From contig CAWETE010000009.1 in the NCBI GenBank assembly GCA_963811895.1, positions 310,001 to 374,000 on the forward strand: 64,000 bases of DNA. The letters are read 5' to 3'. The position numbers and the translations under genes are program-made. Below the pieces are notes generated by a model, which was not told the DNA's origin, did not search any database, and was given only the letters and a program-made list of their open reading frames with translations. How positions within the stretch are numbered: the stretch's first letter is position 1; every line of letters begins with the position of its first letter. Shown here piece by piece: positions 25,400-32,432 of this stretch. The stretch is from DASSUW01 sp963811895 (GTDB taxonomy: Bacteria > Actinomycetota > Thermoleophilia > Solirubrobacterales > Solirubrobacteraceae).

Positions 25400-25429
25400 G
25401 CCGTTGAGCCTAGTTGGTCGTCCGCCGGC

Positions 25430-25579
25430 AACGTCAACTGCGGCTGGGTGGGGCGGTGAGGGAGCCGGCCGCGTTCACCGTCCGTGGCGCGTTGACCGGC
25501 ATATGTCCGTTCAAGGCGCCAGGGACCGCCGCCGCCGCCGCCGGCGCACTCGCTTCCCTACCCAGCCGCCGTTGACGTT
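25430..25579. repeat. Dispersed inverted-repeat element, copy B
   Basis: Best-preserved copy: the left end AACGTCAACTGCGGCTGGGT (25430-25449) is complementary, with few mismatches, to the right end at 25551-25579 (CTACCCAGCC then GTTGACGTT), giving a potential stem of about 24 base pairs. The interior includes a GCC-repeat run at about 25528-25541. It lies between the lacI-type gene and its target promoter. Confidence 0.65.
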
Positions 25580-25590
25580 CGCCCGACCCG

Positions 25591-25619
25591 TTGACACGCG
25601 GGCCGTCCACAGCGATACT
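25591..25619 (+). promoter_or_regulatory. Consensus sigma-70-type promoter of the amidohydrolase/dioxygenase operon
   Basis: TTGACA at 25591-25596, a 17-base spacer and GATACT at 25614-25619, followed by two LacI operators covering the start point. The same boxes and spacer occur before the APC permease gene (54355-54383). Confidence 0.75.
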
Positions 25620-25620
25620 C

Positions 25621-25646
25621 GTGAACCGGTTCACTGAACCGGTTCA
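25621..25646. promoter_or_regulatory. Tandem LacI-type operators
   Basis: Two copies of the palindrome TGAACCGGTTCA, at 25622-25633 and 25635-25646, with centres 13 base pairs apart and CG at the axis as usual for LacI/GalR operators. They cover +1 and end three bases before the GTG start at 25650, so binding should block transcription. Confidence 0.8.
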
Positions 25647-25649
25647 CCA

Positions 25650-26549
25650 GTGCCTCTCGCGACCGACATCCACCAGCACCTGTGGCCCGAGCCGCTGCTG
25701 CGTGAGCTGTCCCGTCGCCAGGCCCCTCCGCGGCTCGAACGCCGCGCCACCGGCTGGGTTCTGCACCTGCGCGGCGAGCCGGAGACGCCCGTCGACCTCG
25801 CCGACCACGACCCCGAGCGCCGCGCGGCGCTCGTCGGCGCCGACGGCCTCGAGCGCGCGCTGGTGGCCCCCTCCGTCCCGCTCGGCATCGAGGCGCTCCC
25901 GCCCGGCGAGGCCGAGCCGCTGCTGGAGGCCTACCACGAGGGCGTCGCGGCGCTCCCGGCCGCGTTCGGCGCCTGGGCCGCCATCGGACTCGCCGAGCCG
26001 GACCCGGCGGCGCTCGCGCGACTGCTCGACCGCGGCTTCGCCGGCGCCTGCGTCGCGGCCGGCGCGCTGTCCGGTCCAGCCGGCTTCGAGCGCCTGGGCC
26101 CCGTGCTCGAGACGCTCGAGCGCCGCGGCGCGCCGCTGCTCGTCCATCCGGGGCCGGCGACCGCCCCGGCTCACATGCCGGCCTGGTGGCCCGCGCTGAC
26201 CGACTACGTCGCCGAGATGCAGGCGGCGTGGCACGCCTTCCCGGTCTGGGGCCGGCCCGCGCACCCGCGGCTGCGGGTGTGCTTCGCCATGCTCGCCGGC
26301 CTGGCGCCGCTGCACCGCGAGCGGCTCGTGGCGCGCGGCGGCGCCGCCGTCAGCGATCCCGACGTGTTCCTCGACGTCTCCTCCTACGGCACCCGGGCCG
26401 TCGACGCCGTGCTGCGCGAAGTCGGCGTCGACCGGCTCGTCTTCGGCTCCGACCGGCCCGTCGGCACGCGTGCCGAGCTGCCGCTGGGCGACGCGGTGCA
26501 GGGCGCCCTGCGGAGGAGCAACCCGGCCCGTCTCCTGGCCGCCGCATGA
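25650..26549 (+). CDS. Amidohydrolase-2 family protein under LacI control
   Basis: A 299-residue metal hydrolase or decarboxylase of the PF04909 type. The start T-D-I-H-Q-H-L-W-P carries the HxH pair; L-L-V-H-P-G gives the next His; and R-L-V-F-G-S-D-R-P supplies the catalytic Asp. The GTG start at 25650 follows directly after the operators. The stop overlaps the ATG of the cysteine-dioxygenase-like gene by four bases, so both proteins probably act in one pathway. The amidohydrolase at 348 is a distant relative with a different context. The substrate is unknown. Confidence 0.82.
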   Translation: MPLATDIHQHLWPEPLLRELSRRQAPPRLERRATGWVLHLRGEPETPVDLADHDPERRAALVGADGLERALVAPSVPLGIEALPPGEAEPLLEAYHEGVAALPAAFGAWAAIGLAEPDPAALARLLDRGFAGACVAAGALSGPAGFERLGPVLETLERRGAPLLVHPGPATAPAHMPAWWPALTDYVAEMQAAWHAFPVWGRPAHPRLRVCFAMLAGLAPLHRERLVARGGAAVSDPDVFLDVSSYGTRAVDAVLREVGVDRLVFGSDRPVGTRAELPLGDAVQGALRRSNPARLLAAA

Positions 26550-27022
26550 CCGGCCGCGACCTCGACCGGGACGAGCTGCGCGGCCTCGTCGCGGAGATCG
26601 CCGCCGACCCGGAGCGGTGGCGGTCGCTGGTGCGCCACGGCACGCCCGACCGCGCCTTCGAGCAGCTCTGGCGCGACGAGCACGTCGACGTGTGGGTCAT
26701 CACGTGGACCAACGGCAACGACACCGGCTTCCACGACCACGACGTCTCGTGCGGCGCTGTGGCGATGGTCGAGGGCGAGGTGATCGAGGAGCGCCTCGTA
26801 CTCGGCGGTGCGCCGCGCGAGCTGCGCCACCGCGCGGGCGACGTGTTCGACTTCGACGCTTCCCACGTGCACCGGATGCGGCAGGACCGCGAGGCGCCGG
26901 CGGTCTCGATCCACGCGTACTCGCCGCCGCTGTGGCGGATGGGCACGTACGCCGTCGCGCCGGACGGCACGCTGGAGCGACGGTCGATTTCCTACGCCGA
27001 GGAGCTTCGTCCGGTCGCGTAG
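26546..27022 (+). CDS. Cysteine-dioxygenase-like cupin (thiol dioxygenase)
   Basis: A 158-residue protein with the cysteine dioxygenase type I pattern: iron ligands in G-F-H-D-H-D near residue 62 and S-H-V-H-R-M near residue 111, and S-I-H-A-Y-S-P-P near residue 128, which keeps the Ser-His-Tyr triad of the family. It would add O2 to a small thiol (cysteine, 3-mercaptopropionate or another) to give a sulfinate. The ATG at 26546 overlaps the amidohydrolase stop. Its pairing with an amidohydrolase behind LacI operators is not one I recognise. The substrate is open, as the residues that separate cysteine from mercaptopropionate dioxygenases cannot be judged by eye. Confidence 0.8.
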   Translation: MTGRDLDRDELRGLVAEIAADPERWRSLVRHGTPDRAFEQLWRDEHVDVWVITWTNGNDTGFHDHDVSCGAVAMVEGEVIEERLVLGGAPRELRHRAGDVFDFDASHVHRMRQDREAPAVSIHAYSPPLWRMGTYAVAPDGTLERRSISYAEELRPVA

Positions 27023-27033
27023 CCGCGCCCGCT

Positions 27034-27041
27034 GGTATATC
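27034..27041. promoter_or_regulatory. GATATATC-like motif (GGTATATC) before the OpuC-type operon (site 4)
   Basis: GGTATATCTGG at 27034-27044 matches site 1 (GATATATCTGG) in ten of eleven bases. It lies 71 bases before the GTG at 27113, leaving room for a normal leader with a ribosome site. Confidence 0.4.
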
Positions 27042-27112
27042 TGGCCCACGAGGCCGCCCACACGCGGCCGCCCCCGATGAGGGAGGATGGGCCCCATCAC
27101 AGGAGGACGACC

Positions 27113-28075
27113 GTGATAGACGGCGCCGGCGCCGCCGAGATCGTGCTCGATCACGTCACGAAGCGCTACGGGAACAGCCCGCGGCCCGCGATCGACGACC
27201 TGTCGCTGACCATCCCGGCCGGGGAGATCTGCGTCCTCATCGGTCCGTCCGGCGGCGGCAAGACGACCGCGATGAAGATGATCAACCGGCTGATCTCGAT
27301 CACCGAGGGCGACATCACCATCGACGGGACCAGCGTGAAGGCGCTCGAGAAGACCGAGCTGCGCCGCGGGATCGGCTACGTGATCCAGCAGATCGGCCTG
27401 TTCCCGCACATGACCGTCGAGGACAACGTGGGCACGGTGCCGCGGCTGCTCGGCTGGGACAAGCAGCGCATCCGCGCGCGGGGGCACGAGCTGCTCGAGC
27501 TCGTCGGGCTCGATCCGGACGAGCACGCGAAGCGCTACCCGTCCCAGCTCTCCGGCGGGCAGCGCCAGCGCGTCGGCCTGGCGCGGGCGATGGCCGCCGA
27601 TCCCCCGCTCATGCTGATGGACGAGCCGTTCGGCGCGATCGACCCGATCACGCGCGAACGCCTGCAGAACGACTTCCTGCGCCTGCACCGCGAGATCCGC
27701 AAGACGGTGGTCTTCGTCACGCACGACATCGACGAGGCGATCAAGATGGGCGACCGGATCTGCATCCTGCGCCAGGGCGGCGTGCTCGCGCAGTACGACA
27801 CGCCCGAGGCGATCCTGGCCACGCCGGCCGACGACTTCGTCGCGCAGTTCGTCGGCGAGGACCGCGGGCTCAAGCGGCTCGCCCTGCGTCGGCTCGACGA
27901 GGTCGAGCTCGAGCCGGCCCCCGACGGCGACGGCCTGCCGGAATGCTCGTCGAGCACCACGCTGCGCGACGCGCTCTCGCTGATGCTCACCGAGGGGGCC
28001 GCCGGAGTCGTCGTGCACGGGGAGAACGGGAAGAAGGGCCTGCTGACCTTCGAGGTCGTGAGACGGCTGCTGTGA
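27113..28075 (+). CDS. Quaternary-amine (OpuC/ProV-type) ABC transporter ATPase
   Basis: A 320-residue ATPase. The Walker A motif is G-P-S-G-G-G-K-T-T, the Q-loop region is I-Q-Q-I-G-L-F-P-H, the signature is L-S-G-G-Q-R-Q-R-V, Walker B is L-M-L-M-D-E-P-F-G-A-I-D, and the switch His is V-T-H-D-I. The A-M-K-M-I-N-R-L segment after Walker A is typical of the OpuA/OpuC/ProV branch. The C-terminal tail (T-L-R-D-A-L-S-L-M-L) looks like a reduced CBS module. The GTG at 27113 is preferred over an ATG at 27077 because AGGAGGA lies at 27101-27107. The stop overlaps the first permease start. Confidence 0.9.
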   Translation: MIDGAGAAEIVLDHVTKRYGNSPRPAIDDLSLTIPAGEICVLIGPSGGGKTTAMKMINRLISITEGDITIDGTSVKALEKTELRRGIGYVIQQIGLFPHMTVEDNVGTVPRLLGWDKQRIRARGHELLELVGLDPDEHAKRYPSQLSGGQRQRVGLARAMAADPPLMLMDEPFGAIDPITRERLQNDFLRLHREIRKTVVFVTHDIDEAIKMGDRICILRQGGVLAQYDTPEAILATPADDFVAQFVGEDRGLKRLALRRLDEVELEPAPDGDGLPECSSSTTLRDALSLMLTEGAAGVVVHGENGKKGLLTFEVVRRLL

Positions 28076-28800
28076 TCCCGCTGTTCGCCCAGGACGGGCC
28101 GGTGATCCCCGACTTCGGGCGCGGGGACGACTGCATCCGCGAGAACGGCAAGTTCTGCCTGAACTGGTTCCTCGACGAGTTCTGGGACCGCTACTGGCCG
28201 CGCGTGGTGGAGCACATCCAGCTCACGCTGATCGCGCTCGCCTTCGGCTTCGTGATCGCGTTCGCGGCCGCGCTCATCGCCTACCGCTACTCGAGCCTCG
28301 AGGTGACGTTCTCCAACGTCATGGCGCTCTTCTACACGGTCCCCAGCATCGCCTTCTTCCAGATCATGGTCCCGATCACGGGCATCGGCTGGCTGAGCGT
28401 CGAGATCGCGCTGATCTCCTACACGCTGCTGATCCTCTTCCGCAACACGCTGACCGGGCTGCGGGAGGTGCCCGCCGAGGCCAAAGAGGCGGCCGAGGGC
28501 ATGGGCCTCACCCGGGCGCAGACGCTCACGCGAGTCGAGCTGCCGCTCGCGCTGCCGGCCATCGTCGCCGGGATCCGAGTCGCCACCGTGACCACGATCT
28601 CGCTCGCCACCGTCGCGGCGTTCATCACGCCGCTCGGGCTCGGCGCGCCGATCTTCAGCGCGATCCAGACCGGCGCCAACACGGAGTTCGTCGCCGCCAG
28701 TGTCCTGGCGATCGCGCTCGCGCTGATCGCGGATGTACTGATCGTGCTCCTCCAGCGGGCGCTCACGCCGTGGGCGAGGGCCCGGAGGCAGGCGACGTGA
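28072..28800 (+). CDS. OpuC-type ABC transporter permease 1
   Basis: A 242-residue permease starting at GTG 28072 (overlapping the ATPase stop). After a polar N-terminus it has five to six membrane segments and the BPD_transp_1 coupling loop with G-L-R-E-V-P-A-E-A-K-E-A-A-E-G-M-G-L, which docks on the ATPase. The segment L-F-Y-T-V-P-S-I-A-F-F is typical of OpuCB/OpuCD and YehW/YehY proteins. It works with the second permease, ATPase and lipoprotein that follow. Substrates of this branch are glycine betaine, choline, carnitine and related compounds, and in some species ergothioneine. Confidence 0.88.
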   Translation: MIPLFAQDGPVIPDFGRGDDCIRENGKFCLNWFLDEFWDRYWPRVVEHIQLTLIALAFGFVIAFAAALIAYRYSSLEVTFSNVMALFYTVPSIAFFQIMVPITGIGWLSVEIALISYTLLILFRNTLTGLREVPAEAKEAAEGMGLTRAQTLTRVELPLALPAIVAGIRVATVTTISLATVAAFITPLGLGAPIFSAIQTGANTEFVAASVLAIALALIADVLIVLLQRALTPWARARRQAT

Positions 28801-29498
28801 TCGACCTCCTGAACTTCTTCGCCGACAACGTGTCGCTGCTGGTCGACAGGACGATCGAGCACATCGTCATCTGCGCGATCGCCATGACCGTCTCCATCGC
28901 GATCGCGCTGCCGGTCGGGGTCCTGCTCGGCCATCGTCATGCCGGATCGTTCCTGGCCATCAACATCTCCAACGTGCTGCGCGCGCTGCCGAGCCTGGCG
29001 CTGATCGCGATCAGCCTCGCCTTCATCGGCCTCTCGAGGCTCAACATCCAGATCGCGCTCGTCGCGCTCGCCCTGCCGCCCATCCTCACCAACGCGTACA
29101 CGGCCGTCGACCAGGTCGACCCCGACGCGATCGAGGCCGCGCGCGGGATGGGCATGAGCGAGGGCCAGGTGCTGCGCGTGGTCGAGCTGCCGCTGTCGTG
29201 GCCGCTGATCTTCGCCGGCATCCGCACGGCCTCCGTCTACGTGATCGCCACGGCGCCGTTGGCGGCCCTCGTCAGCGGCGGTGGCCTCGGCGACATCATC
29301 GTCAACCAGCCCACCTACGGCCTCGTGGGCGTGATCGCGGCGACGATCGTCACCGTCGCGCTCGCGTTCGCGGTCGACGGCCTGCTCGGCGTCGCCCAGC
29401 GGCGCGTGACCCCGACGGGGGTCGTCGTCCCGAAGGAACTGCACACCATCGTCCCGCCCGCGGAGTCGGACCTTCCGGCCGACCGGGCACTCGCATAG
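28797..29498 (+). CDS. OpuC-type ABC transporter permease 2
   Basis: A 233-residue permease. The GTG at 28797 overlaps the stop of permease 1 and is preceded by GGAGG; an earlier in-frame GTG at 28770 would overlap by 31 bases. It has about six membrane segments, N-V-L-R-A-L-P-S-L-A-L in the second, and the coupling loop D-P-D-A-I-E-A-A-R-G-M-G-M. Paired with permease 1 it forms the heterodimeric membrane domain, as in OpuCB/OpuCD. Operon order ATPase, permease, permease, binding protein is standard for the family. Confidence 0.88.
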   Translation: MIDLLNFFADNVSLLVDRTIEHIVICAIAMTVSIAIALPVGVLLGHRHAGSFLAINISNVLRALPSLALIAISLAFIGLSRLNIQIALVALALPPILTNAYTAVDQVDPDAIEAARGMGMSEGQVLRVVELPLSWPLIFAGIRTASVYVIATAPLAALVSGGGLGDIIVNQPTYGLVGVIAATIVTVALAFAVDGLLGVAQRRVTPTGVVVPKELHTIVPPAESDLPADRALA

Positions 29499-29517
29499 AA
29501 CCAAGGGGAGGGTTCCT

Positions 29518-30462
29518 ATGACACGCGCACTGTTCGTTCTCATGGCCGTCATGGCCGCCTTGGCTGTCGGCTGCGGCGACGACGACGAGTCGTCGTCGTC
29601 CGGCGGCGGCACCGGCTCGTCGTCGAGCAGCGAGCAGCCCGGTGAGGGCAAGCCCGCCGTCACGATCGGCACCAAGGACTTCACCGAGGAGTTCGTGCTC
29701 GGCAACCTCTACGCCCAGGCGCTGGAGGCCAAGGGCTACAAGGTCAACCTGAAGGAGAACATCGGGTCGACCGAGATCATCGACAAGGCGCTCACCAGCA
29801 GCGAGATCGACGGCTATCCCGAGTACACCGGCGTGTCGCTGTCGGTCGTCGCCAAGAACGACATCCTCGCCGAGAGCCCCGAGCAGACCCAGCAGCTCGT
29901 GAAGGAGTTCTACGAGGGCCGCGGCCAGGTGGTGAGCGACGCCACCCCGTTCCAGGACACCGACGCGATCGCCACCACCAAGGAGTTCGCGTCCGAGAAC
30001 GGGCTCACGAAGGTCGAGGACCTCAAGAAGCTCGACAGCTTCACGATCGGCGCCCGCCCGGAGTTCAAGAGCCGCTTCAACGGCCTCAAGGGCATGGAGC
30101 AGGTCTACGGGATCAAGAACGCCAAGTTCAAGCAGCTCGCGCTCGGCCTGCAGTACCCGTCGCTCGACAAGGGCGACGTGGACTCCGCCAACGTGTTCTC
30201 GACCGACGCGCAGCTCGCCTCGGGCAAGTACACCGTGCTCGAGGACCCGAAGGGCGTGTTCGGCTTCCAGAACGTCTACTTCGTCATCAACAAGGACAAG
30301 TACGACGAGCTCGGCGGGCAGGAGTTCATGGACGTCATCAACTCGGTCAACACGCTGCTGACCGAGGAGGCGATGACCTCGATGAACGCCGCCGTCGACC
30401 TCGACAAGAAGAAGCCGGCCGAGGTGGCTCAGGCCTTCCTGGAGGCCAACAACCTGCTCTAG
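29518..30462 (+). CDS. Quaternary-amine ABC transporter substrate-binding lipoprotein (OpuAC/OsmF-like)
   Basis: A 314-residue lipoprotein: signal sequence with lipobox L-A-V-G-C at residues 15-19, a Ser/Gly-rich linker, then the binding domain starting V-T-I-G-T-K-D-F-T-E-E-F-V-L-G and G-S-T-E-I-I-D-K-A-L. D-G-Y-P-E-Y-T-G-V matches the ligand-pocket Tyr region of OpuCC/OsmF/EgtU-type proteins. The ATG at 29518 follows a purine-rich AAGGGGAGGG site. Its exact ligand (betaine, choline, carnitine, ergothioneine or hercynine) cannot be set by eye. It ends four bases into the convergent lyase gene. Confidence 0.88.
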   Translation: MTRALFVLMAVMAALAVGCGDDDESSSSGGGTGSSSSSEQPGEGKPAVTIGTKDFTEEFVLGNLYAQALEAKGYKVNLKENIGSTEIIDKALTSSEIDGYPEYTGVSLSVVAKNDILAESPEQTQQLVKEFYEGRGQVVSDATPFQDTDAIATTKEFASENGLTKVEDLKKLDSFTIGARPEFKSRFNGLKGMEQVYGIKNAKFKQLALGLQYPSLDKGDVDSANVFSTDAQLASGKYTVLEDPKGVFGFQNVYFVINKDKYDELGGQEFMDVINSVNTLLTEEAMTSMNAAVDLDKKKPAEVAQAFLEANNLL

Positions 30463-31880
30463 ACGACAGCTCGGACCAGCTCGGCGAGGGCCGGGAGCGC
30501 CGCCGCGGCGCGCGCTCCGTCCTCGCCGAGTGGCCGGTCCTCGAGACGGTCGTCGAAGCCGGCCGCGAGCTCGCGGGCGGGCGCGAGGACTCCCTCGGCG
30601 GGAACGTCGCGCATGCGCAGGGCGCGCTCCGCCGCCAGCCACTCGAGCCCGAGCACGGTGCGCACCAGGCCGACCGCGCGGCGGGCGTGGCCGGCCGACT
30701 GCCAGGCGAAGCTGGCGTGCTCCTCGAGGCCGCGTGAGATCGACACCGAGCCGAGGACGGCCGGCGTCGCGCCCGTGCGCAGGCGCGCGAGCGCGTCGCC
30801 CGCCAGGTACTCGGCGATCATCAGCCCCGAGCTGCCCTCGTCGGCGGCCAGGAACGGGGTCAGGCCGGTGAGCTCCGGCGCCATCAGGTGGGAGAGCCGG
30901 GCGCCTGAGAGGCTGCCGAAGGGGACGAGCGCCAGCCGCAGGCTGTCGAGCGCCAGCGCGCAGCTGGCGGCGTGGAAGCCGCCGTTGTGCAGCGCCTCGC
31001 CGCCCGCGAAGAGCGGGTTCTCGGCCGCGGCGTTGATCTCGACGGCCAGGATGTCGTGCAGCGTGGCGAGCGCGTCGTCCAGCGCCCCGGCCACGGGCGG
31101 CAGGCAGCGCAGCCCGAACGGGTCCTGCCGCCGCGCGGGCGGCTCGGTGCCCGCGGTGAGCGCGCGCAGGCGCGCCGACACCCTCGTCAGGCCGGGGAGC
31201 GGGCGGGCGGCCGCGACCGCGCTCGCGAATGCCTCGCGGTTGCCCTGCAGCGCCATGAAGCTCAGGGCGGCGACGCCGCTCCCGGCGTCGAGCAGGTCGA
31301 CCAGATCCGCCCACACGAGCGCGGCGGTCGCGAAGGTGGCGGCGTTGGAGCTCATCAGGGGCAGCGCGTCGCCCGGCGCGACCTCCAGCCGTTGCGGCCC
31401 GCCGTCCTCCCCCTCGCCGGCCAGCGCCAGCCCGAGCTGCGCGAGCACGGTGAGGTCGCCGGTCCCGAGCCCGCCGAGGTCGCGCACCGTCGGCACACGG
31501 TCGTCGCCGAGCATGCCGGCGAGCGCGGCGGCGACCTCGGGGCGGCTGCCGCCACCCGCCGCCATCTGCGCGAGCCGGACGAGGATCGTCGCCCGCACCA
31601 CGTCCTCGGGCAGCGCGTCGCCGAGCCCGCCCGCATGGCTGCGCAGGAGCCGCAGCGCGTGGCCGCCGAGGTCGCCGAGGATGTCGACGTGCCGGTTGGC
31701 GCCGACGCCCGTGGTGCGCCCGTAGACGGACCGCACGGCCGCGATCTCCTCGGCCGCGCGGTGGCCGGCGACCATCCGCTCGCGCGCGGCGGGCGTGAGC
31801 TCCACGTCGAGGGCGCCGCCGCGTGCCGCCGCCACGAGGGCCGCGGGCGCGAGCGGGTCGTCCCCGATGCGCAGCGTCAT
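30459..31880 (-). CDS. Ammonia-lyase (HAL/PAL) family protein lacking the MIO triad
   Basis: A 473-residue member of the histidine/phenylalanine ammonia-lyase family. Kept features are the catalytic Tyr in Y-G-R-T-T-G-V-G (Tyr53), R-S-H-A-G-G near 80, Q-D-P-F-G-L-R-C and E-I-N-A-A-A-E-N-P-L-F. The cofactor-forming Ala-Ser-Gly is replaced by Gly-Thr-Gly (139-141, then Asp142), and the usual L-N-G-T segment reads M-S-S-N-A. The MIO electrophile is therefore probably not made. A lyase that expels a better leaving group, such as trimethylamine from an ergothioneine- or hercynine-like betaine, would not need it; this is inference from context. It ends the corrinoid operon and its ATG overlaps the DUF1638 stop. 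Confidence 0.8.
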   Translation of the reverse strand: MTLRIGDDPLAPAALVAAARGGALDVELTPAARERMVAGHRAAEEIAAVRSVYGRTTGVGANRHVDILGDLGGHALRLLRSHAGGLGDALPEDVVRATILVRLAQMAAGGGSRPEVAAALAGMLGDDRVPTVRDLGGLGTGDLTVLAQLGLALAGEGEDGGPQRLEVAPGDALPLMSSNAATFATAALVWADLVDLLDAGSGVAALSFMALQGNREAFASAVAAARPLPGLTRVSARLRALTAGTEPPARRQDPFGLRCLPPVAGALDDALATLHDILAVEINAAAENPLFAGGEALHNGGFHAASCALALDSLRLALVPFGSLSGARLSHLMAPELTGLTPFLAADEGSSGLMIAEYLAGDALARLRTGATPAVLGSVSISRGLEEHASFAWQSAGHARRAVGLVRTVLGLEWLAAERALRMRDVPAEGVLAPARELAAGFDDRLEDRPLGEDGARAAAALPALAELVRAVV

Positions 31881-32432
31881 GCCGTGAGCAGGTCCTCCAG
31901 CTGCCGCTCGAGCGCGTCGTCGCCGACCTCGCGAACCTCCAGCGGGAGCCCGAGGTGCGCGGCGGCGCGCTCGGCCGCCGCCCGGGTGGCGGGCGTCGGG
32001 TGCTGGGCGAGCCAGAGCACGCGCGTGTAGTGGCCGAAGTAGGCGTCGCGCAGCTCCGGGTGGCGGTCGAGCCCCAGCTCGCGCATGACCGTGTGCTCGA
32101 AGGTGCGGGCGAGGAAGTCGGTCAGCAGGTAGGTGCCGGGCTGCTCTTCGAGCGCTTCGCGCACTTCGTCGCGCGCCAGCACGTCGTAGCAGTGGTCGCC
32201 TTGCAGGCGCGGGATGTCGCCGAGCACCTCGTCGAGCGCGCCGTAGGTCCCGCAATCCGCGTACGCGACCGCCACGACATCGTCATCGAGCGCCTCCCTG
32301 ACGGCGGGCGCGATCTGCTCCGGACGGTTGTGCATGAGCGCCGGGCAGCGGCACGACCTCGACGTCCAGCCCGCGCCGCCGCGCAACGGCCTGCACGTGA
32401 ACGGCGAGGGCTCCGCAGGCGACGATCTTCAT
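31877..32432 (-). pseudogene. DUF1638 protein of the corrinoid operon, one frameshift
   Basis: Starts at ATG 32432 (M-K-I-V-A-C-G-A-L-A), overlapping the RACo stop by four bases. After V-E-V-V-P-L-P the frame breaks near 32343; removing one C restores A-L-M-H-N-R-P-E-Q-I-A-P-A-V-R-E-A. The rest is intact: V-A-V-A-Y-A-D-C-G-T-Y-G, G-D-H-C-Y-D-V-L, T-Y-L-L-T-D-F-L-A-R-T-F, with conserved Cys and His suggestive of metal or corrinoid binding. Restored length is about 184 residues. DUF1638 genes commonly sit beside MttB and corrinoid protein genes, but no function is established to my knowledge. The single-base fault is probably a sequencing error. Confidence 0.75.

Noticed and set aside
25528..25541. 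GCC-repeat run as a microsatellite of interest
   Set aside because: Short and inside repeat copy B; common in DNA of this base composition.
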